Source: Mixophyes australis
Taxonomy: Eukaryota > Chordata > Amphibia > Anura > Limnodynastidae
Direction of reading: 5' to 3'
Assembly (NCBI GenBank): GCA_036250195.1
Contig: JAVHZZ010000009.1
Location: 98,710,271-98,774,270, forward strand
DNA length: 64,000 nt
Positions 57,687-64,000 of the stretch are shown piece by piece; within the stretch, counting starts at the first letter, position 1, and every line of letters starts with the position of its first letter. The translations under genes and the position numbers were made by a program. The notes under the pieces were generated by a model. The model did no database searches. It saw only the letters and a list, made by a program, of their open reading frames with translations, and had not been told where the DNA came from.

Positions 57687-58640
57687 TTAGGGGCCCGGTA
57701 CACTGCATTGCCCGGGGGCCCATAAAGTAGTTAAGGTGGCCCTGCCCACTAGATGTACTTCTTAAAGAAGAAAGAGAGATGCAGATGGATTGTGTTTTGG
57801 GTTGGAAAGGACCACAAGCTGAGGTCTATAATTTACTGATGTAAGGGGCAAGGACCTTGCACATGGTCTGTTCCTGGAAAAACTGCTTATTCCTGATGCT
57901 GCAATACAGTATCATACCAAACTAATAAGATTTTTCTGACATGAACAATCGCCAGTATAGATGATTGTCAGTTTGTTTTGTCTGTCACTTCCAGTGCTGT
58001 GTTGTTGTAGCATAAATCCCATTAGTTCACAAATGTTAGCAGACAGTGTTCTTTCTCAACAGAGCGATATTCTGTTACAGAGTATACATACAGTACAGTA
58101 CCTGTACATGACTTGTAGACATTGCGGCATCTATTATTTAGTAAAAAATAAATTCAATATGGAAGAGTCAAAATTATTCAAGTAACTGAAGGATAAATAT
58201 TATTGAATAAATAATATTTACTAGTAAAAACAACTGTTAATTTATGCTAGTGGCCCCAATTTAACAAATTGCATTGAGCAACATTATGTCGTACAATAAA
58301 ATACAGTTCATACAAATATTTATAGAAAGTAACACAATTAATGTGATAAATTCTGTAGTATAGTATAGTATAGTACTATAGACTATAAAAAAATAATTAC
58401 AGGACCTGGATCAGGATCAGCTTAGTTACTGCCCCTCATTCAATAGGTGAAGTTCCAGGGAATAATTTGACCTTGCTTTCATGGAGTGATGTAATAATAA
58501 ATGATAGTTGTAAAAAACGCACTCAAGCCACTGGTGTCTCATCAGTGAATATCACTTCATTGCTTGCTACTGTCAATCCAAGCACAGGACTCGGATATAC
58601 TCTTTTCTTCATATACTAAATCATGTGACCACTTCTGTGT
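56044..58640. other. Non-coding DNA with simple repeats
   Basis: No gene was recognised. CA (about 57621-57643) and TA (about 57649-57677) runs precede a lone hAT-like end (reverse-complemented CAGGGCCACCTTAACTAC, ending 57744). GCTACAAGTCTCAGCAAACTC near 56598 resembles eroded MITE arms. Confidence 0.5.
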
Positions 58641-58730
58641 GCAAAACGTACAGGGTCTGATTCATTAAGGCAAGAAAAAGAAATATATTGTGTATTGTTG
58701 TTTAAAAAAATGCATGTTCTTCAGGCATAC
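58640..58730. repeat. Half of a GGGCCTGATTCATTAAGG-type MITE
   Basis: CAGGGTCTGATTCATTAAGG at about 58650 is a family terminus. No partner end is found nearby before L2 sequence begins. Confidence 0.55.
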
Positions 58731-60480
58731 GGACATGATTGCGATGAGAGATTTAAAGTAAGACGGGCAAGGGAGAGGGCAGAGGAGTAAGAGGAGATGA
58801 TGAGTTTTAAGTGGGTGTAGTCAGCATGAGAGCAGGATTTCCTCCTATGGCGCTTGGCAGAGCAGGAGCATCTTTGCAAACATTGAGTCTGTGGCAGTGC
58901 CAGGATTGAGGTTTGGTTAATTGACGTAGAAATGATTTTTCAGGGGCAACAGTTTCAAAAGCTTCAGAGAGTGAAGTTTGTAAAGAGAGATAGTAGCATA
59001 GGGGCATGATAAGGAGGAGATGGTAAATAGTGTGGGTTTGAGAGAGGCTTTGCACGCTGAGTGCATGTAGCTTTAGATGAGTTGGGTTGGAGTAGTTAAA
59101 CAGGAGAGGTGGAAGGACTGGAAGTTATGGTTGCCGAGCGGGAAAACAGAATTAGAGAAGTGGGAAAAGATTAGGTCAATAGAGTGTCCATCACCGTGGG
59201 TGGCGGATGACGTCCACTGGGAGAGGCTATAGTGGCCCGTGAAGATGAGGAGTTTAGAAGCTGCAGAGTTAAGAGGGAGATCTACATGGATTTTGAAGTC
59301 CCAAGAATAAGAGCAGGAAGGTTAGTTGTCGAAGTGTTACCTGGGAGATAATAGAAAACTAAAACACGGAGATGAGATGGATAGAATAAGCAAAATCAAT
59401 AAGCCTCAAAAGAGGATAATGAAAGAGAAGTTTCAGGGGAAATGATGCTGTAGGTGCAACCAGATAGATGGATGCTCACATCACCACCAGGATTGTTACT
59501 AGGGTGAGGAGAGTGGGAGAAAGAGAGACCACTGAGCGAGGGACCAGCAGGGGAGGCAGTATCAGAGGGAGAGGTATAGGGTTCAGAGAGAGCAAGGAGA
59601 GTGAAGAATTGAGAAAAGAAAATTTCTTGAATAGATTTTAGTTTGCTACAGATGGAACAAGCATTGCGGAGTGTGCAGAAGTAGGGATGGCAACTACGGA
59701 TTGGGATGCGGTTGGCAGATGTGTAGTGGATCAGAAGTTCATGAGTGGTGGAGCAGTAGGTAATTGGGAGGATAGGGTGAGGGCAAGGGTTGGGGTTACT
59801 AGGAGGAAGAGGATGTTAAGAAATCTGATGCGGGTGGGGCAATGCAGGTGTGGTGAAAGAACCAGTGGACATGAGTGAAATAGCAGTACAGGTGTATGGG
59901 GTAGCACATTATGAGTAGTAGATAGTAAGAGAATGAGGTAGGGTAGAGATGTTGGCAAGAGGGAGAACCTTATTGAGCTCTCTATGGAAAGGAGAGAGGA
60001 GGTAGGGCAATGAAAGCAGGTGTGAAGAAGAGAAGGAGTAGGGTATAAAGCGGGATGATGAAGAGAGAGCCATGGGGGTAGCTTTGAGGATCTGTGTATG
60101 CAGGGACTTTAATTAAAGTACAAATGGAGTTACAGTAGGCTTCAATAGAGGAAGCAATAGTATACGGGGGTGCCATGCTTGAGACCTTGTTGAATCTTTG
60201 AATTTGGAGAAGGGGTAAACGTCCAGTCCAAATCCCTATCAAACTCCAGGAAAACTCTTCATGCTTGAAATAACATGCTTTAAGATGCAGGGTTGAAGAT
60301 ACATGGAAAGTCTTGGAAGTCTGCTACAATACTGCTCTTCAATAGTAAGTGATTTAACTATTGCAGGGGTAGGGAGGGCTATAAAATTAGCAGAGGGGAA
60401 GTTTAAGGGGAGGGGAAATGACAGAAGTAAAAAGGCTTGCTTGAGGTGAGAAAAATGGAGATATGAGTACATTAGAAATA
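58730..60480 (-). mobile_element. L2-clade LINE, 5' region and endonuclease
   Basis: The minus strand gives an AP-endonuclease-like region of ORF2 in broken frames: CHPYFCTLRNACSICSKLKS, FFTLLALSEPYTSPSDTASP and LSFSHSPHPSNNPGGDV, then an (A/S)THGDGHSIDLIFSH block with the conserved Asp and His setting. It ends in the linker toward reverse transcriptase near 58730. Sequence up to about 60480 should be the 5' leader or ORF1 remnant. The catalytic polymerase is absent. It could be the 5' half of the copy whose 3' part is at 61.4-62.5 kb only if rearranged, because both lie on the minus strand in the wrong relative order. Confidence 0.78.
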
Positions 60481-60590
60481 AAACATGAAGTTACCTGTGG
60501 AGGAAAAAGAAGTGGAGCTGAGAACCCAGAAAAACACTTCATGCTTGAAATTACATGCTTCAAGGTGCAGGGTTTAAGATGCAGACACTG
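60249..60590. repeat. Direct repeat, about 281-bp spacing, at the L2 5' side
   Basis: AAAACTCTTCATGCTTGAAA (60249 on) and AAAACACTTCATGCTTGAAA (60530 on) begin two similar blocks of about 57 bp, ending CAGGGTTGAAGATAC and CAGGGTTTAAGATGC. Confidence 0.75.
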
Positions 60591-61369
60591 TACTGTGCAG
60601 TATTGTGTTAATTAGAACCTGCAGTTTGGGCTCTGAAAGTGTCTATAGCCAATTAAAAATTGCTATTGCTACAAAACAAATGGTCAACACCTTCTATACA
60701 AAGAACTACTGCATATTAAGGCAAGAACAGCACAGTAATATAAACAGGCCATCTGCAATACTGATTTAGTAACATGACAGCAGAGACAATGGGAAGAAAC
60801 TGTTTCACTAACTTTTTGAGTTCCTATGAACTGGAATTCACACTAACTATTCTCCACCATCATGAGACCATCCCACCGCGTAGTATAGTTGGATGTGGGG
60901 CATCAGCAAGAATAAAAACATTGCAAATGGAGAGAATGAACATGAAGGACATGATGGGCCTGGTTCATTAAGGCATGCAAAACAAAAGGATTGTGCGTGG
61001 TTTTTAAAACCGCAAATAAAACGGGCATGAGCACATTTATGTTCAACTAGGAGCAGATGTAAAGATACAACTGTTGATTTATATGGGTCTAGGCCCGCTC
61101 TGCTCTAACAGACAACACAATGCAGAATAGGTCCAAAACATGTGTAGAATATAAAGTCCCAAAAGACTGCACAGAAAAAAAAACTAATCACCTGTTAATA
61201 ATATAATCATTAATGACAAAACATTAAAAAAAAAGAAAAAAAGTATTTTTTTTTCTCTCCATAAAATACATTTATGAGGATGTTATGAATGTCTACTGTA
61301 CATAAAATGTATTTTTACAGTTACTCCTGATTGCAAATACATGGTCTAGCATGCACATGTGACCGTCAT
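60591..61369. other. Non-coding DNA with a MITE terminus
   Basis: GGGCCTGGTTCATTAAGG at 60956 is a terminus of the MITE family seen at 6.3 kb. A facing end, CCTTAATGAATCTAGCC, occurs at 62792-62808. No gene was recognised. Confidence 0.55.
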
Positions 61370-62510
61370 TATTATTACTAATATTAATGTTTATTAATAG
61401 AGTGCCACATGAGGTCTGCAGTGCCGTACAGAGGGTAAGCAACAAGACAGTACATAGTATAACAGTACAATAGAGTAAACAAATGACACTACAACTCACA
61501 GCTTCTGGGGTGCAAGGGGTATATTCAGTGCAGGCTGGAACCTGTGCCCATTAGCATGGGCACAACTAATAGGTTTAGATCCACTGAAAGAGGTGCAAAG
61601 ACAATGGAGGAGTTTAGTCAATGGGCAGAAACCCCAAGGAGAAGTTGCGCAGTGTTGTTGTGAGCAAAAGTTATAGGTAGTGAGAACAGAAGGGAAGAGA
61701 GCCGTGCTCGCTAGAGCTTATATTCTAAAGGGAAAGGGGCAGACAAATGGTTGACACATGGGGTGAGCCAATGTTAGAGGATCTGAGGTTAAAGAGCAAG
61801 AGTGGAAGAGGTGGAAGATGAAAGAGGGTGAGGTATACTACATTTTGAAATGGTTAAGTGGAGGACTGGCAGGCCTTTCTAAACAGGTGGGTTTTCAGTG
61901 ACCGTTTGAAACCATGCAGGCTAGGGAATAGTCCGACAGAACAAGGGAGATTATTCCAGTGGTGGGGGTCGCACAGGAGAAATCTTAGGTAAATGAGTAT
62001 TATGTGGTTACCAGAGGGGAGGAAAGGGGACAGTCATTGGCAGAAGGGAGTATGTATGGAAATGAGGTTGGAGATGTAGGGAGCAGTGGGGTTGGATATG
62101 TCCTTGTATGTGAGCGTAAGGAGTTTAAAGAGAACTTTGTAGGGGAAGGGGAGTCAGTGTAAGGTTTGACAGAGAGGAGAGGAGGATATGGAGTGGCAAG
62201 AGAGGAAGATAAGTATAGATGCAGCATTAAGTAGAAGTAGAAAAGGAGTGAGATGGGGAGCTGGGAAGCCAGTAAGAAGAAGGTTGCTGTAGTTAAGATG
62301 AGAAATGATCAGAAAGTGGATAAGAGTTTTGGAGAGGAAGGGCCTGATAAGGGCAATGTTGCGGAACTGGAAACAACAGGATTAAGCAAGAAATTTAATG
62401 AAATTAAAGGGAGGAGTCAAGAATGGCACCCAGGCAGTGGAGTTGGAAACAGAAAAGATAGTGGTGTTGTCAGCAATGATAGAGCCTTCATCACTAGTAA
62501 TCGGCACTTA
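61370..62510 (-). mobile_element. L2-like LINE, 3' end
   Basis: On the minus strand it runs from reverse transcriptase C-terminal and 3' UTR-like sequence (about 62510) to a TTATTAATAGAGTGCCAC-type 3' end and a degenerate ATT-rich tail at 61370. Blocks such as GAGCTTATATTCTAAAGGGA and GTGGGTTTTCAGTGACC parallel GAGCTTACATTCTAAAGGGA and ATGGGTTTTCAAAGAGC in the 21.3-kb copy. More diverged than the others. Confidence 0.75.
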
Positions 62511-63206
62511 CACTTGGCCTGTAGCTGGTGCAATTGATACAACAGAAAAGTATTTACCTTTGAGATGCCCAAAGCTTGAATTGGATGTTGCTGTGCTTGG
62601 CACACCCTTACTATACATTGACTATGTGCATACGCCCAGTCTCCTCTCCATTCCGCTCATGAATTTGTGAGCTGGAGTAAGGGTACATTATGCTTGAATT
62701 GGAAATTGCTGCATTCACTGGTGTATGATCTGGTCCAGGGCATGCACAGAGTGATTTTACATGAAATACAGCACTCCTCAGCATATACGTGCCTTAATGA
62801 ATCTAGCCAGATGTGCAGATTGTCAAGCAGCATTGAGAACATTGTTAAGATATCTGTCAAAATTGTACTTTTTTCTGTCTACACAAGCCCTATAACAGTT
62901 TGATCACATTAGAAAGGCGATTATGTCCCACCAAATTCTCCAATCCATCCTACAAACAGCGACCACCACTAATGTACCTTAAATATGTCTCAGGAGCAAA
63001 CAGCGGCCAACTACCAGTGCTCAACAAAGATGACCAAGGAATCAGTAGCAGTAATGGCAACCAGCTAAACTTCACAGATGCGCACTCCCTGACATGCCAC
63101 TTTGCGTCATTGATAATGTAAGGCACATAATTATTTTACAACACAGTGTTTAAACAAAAAAAAATTGGTGTCCCTGGCTTTCTATACTGATTTATTTTGA
63201 TTTGTA
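62511..63206. other. Non-coding DNA
   Basis: GCTTGAATTGGA occurs twice (about 62573 and 62692). A MITE-like end lies at 62792-62808. Nothing else was recognised. Confidence 0.5.
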
Positions 63207-64000
63207 CTAGAGATGAGCGCACTCGGATTTATGAAATCCGAGCCCACCCGAACGTTGCCGATCCGAGTCGGATCCGAGACAGATCCGGGTATTGACGCCA
63301 AATTCAAATCTGAAACTGAGGCTCTGACTCATAATCCCGTTGTCGGATCTCGCGATACTCGGATCCTATAAATTCCCCGCTAGTCGCCGCCATCTTCACT
63401 CGGGCATTGATCAGGGTAGAGGGAGGGTGTGTTAGGTGGTCCTCTGTCCTGCTATATCTCGTGCTGTTCAGTTCAGTTCTGTGCTGTGCTGTGCTGTGCT
63501 GTGCTCAGTCCAGTGGTGCTGTGTCCTGTGCTCTGTCCTTCTGAGGTCAGTGGTGCTGCTGGGTCCTGTGTTGTGTCCTGTTCAGTCCAGTGGTGCTATG
63601 TCCTGTGCTCTGTGCTTCTAAGGGCATAGTTATTTCCCCAATATTCCAAAGTGTTTAAAAAAATAAAAAAAAGTTATTTAAAAAAAATACAAAAAAATAA
63701 TTAAATTTTTTTTTAATTACAACAAAATTTGCACAACCAATCCTGCAGTATAAGCCCATTGGTACTGCAATATTACCAAGTTCACACATTCAGCAGTAAA
63801 AGTCCAGTGGTTCTGCAATATTACAAAGTTCACACATTCTGCAGTATCAGTCCAGTGGTGCTGTGTCCTGTGCTCTGTCCTGCTGAGTTCAGTAGTGCTG
63901 CTGGGTCCTGCGCTGTGTCCTGTTCAGTCCAGTGGTGCTGTGTCCTGTGCTCTGTGCTTCTAAGGGCATAGTTATTTCCCCATTATTCCCAAGTTTTTAA
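63207..64000 (+). mobile_element. Promoter-bearing repeat, cut by the window end
   Basis: It begins CTAGAGATGAGCGCACTCGG, a start I associate with a frog repeat family. A CpG-rich block with short inverted motifs (ACTCGGATTTATGAAATCCG) follows, then a TATA box and a leader. Beyond about 63470 are GTGCT and CAGTCCAGTGGTGCTGTG repeats in two tandem units of about 342 bp (63506 and 63848), each with AAGGGCATAGTTATTTCCCC. Its class is unknown because the body lies outside the window. Confidence 0.6.
63345..63425 (+). promoter_or_regulatory. TATA-type promoter inside the terminal repeat
   Basis: TATAAAT (63368-63374) lies after a GGATCTCGCGATACTCGGAT block and is followed by GTCGCCGCCATCTTCACTCG and a purine-rich leader. 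This arrangement fits a pol II core promoter with the start about 25-30 bp downstream. Function is inferred only. Confidence 0.45.

Noticed and set aside
58730..62510. A single L2 element covering both segments
   Set aside because: Both are minus-strand, but the 3' part lies at the higher coordinate, which is the wrong order for one intact insertion.
63429..63971. Cys/Val/Leu-rich frames near the window end
   Set aside because: They arise from the GTGCT and CAGTCC tandem repeats of the leader, with no domain.

Overview
The window looks like intergenic or intronic DNA from a vertebrate, most likely a frog (anuran). The reasons are the low GC content, the many microsatellites and CpG-poor unique stretches, and above all the transposable elements: Tc1/mariner, Gmr1-like Ty3/gypsy, L2 and CR1 LINEs, V-SINE/mermaid-like SINEs, and many hAT and PIF/Harbinger-like MITEs. 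One MITE carries the palindromic core CAACCAATCAGATTCTAGCT, which I associate with frog genomes. I found no host protein-coding exon, tRNA, rRNA or CRISPR array that I can defend. Every translatable stretch I recognise is a dead piece of a mobile element.

Layout. 1-5.3 kb: a truncated Tc1 element, an unclassified repeat with microsatellites, then a decayed Gmr1-like retrotransposon on the minus strand (LTR, gag zinc knuckle, integrase, reverse transcriptase, RNase H, polypurine tract, LTR). 5.4-20 kb: AT-rich unique DNA with scattered MITEs, the 3' end of an L2 LINE (with an unbroken 124-codon C-terminal frame) and a V-SINE. 20-25.4 kb: a 538-bp hAT element with perfect target duplications, a 2.2-kb minus-strand L2 LINE and a Harbinger-like MITE. 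25.4-33 kb: mostly unique DNA, with a CR1 3' end near 31.6-32.1 kb. 33.6-35.3 kb: a hAT MITE next to a full-length but dead Tc1 copy. 36.8-42.3 kb: an LTR-like sequence, one L2 LINE broken into several pieces by later insertions, and hAT MITEs. 42.3-53.5 kb: unique DNA, SINE fragments and palindromic MITEs. 53.8-56.0 kb: a 2.2-kb hAT-type element with perfect 8-bp target duplications, filled with minisatellites. 58.7-62.5 kb: two more L2 segments. 63.2-64 kb: the start of a repeat with its own TATA-type promoter, cut by the window end.

No genes work together here as a pathway. The structure is a record of nested insertions. The best leads are the integrase-before-reverse-transcriptase order of the gypsy element, the DD35E spacing of both Tc1 copies, the minisatellite-bearing hAT element, whose degenerate core recurs about 6 kb away, and the promoter-bearing repeat at the right edge. 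I saw no clear new gene system.
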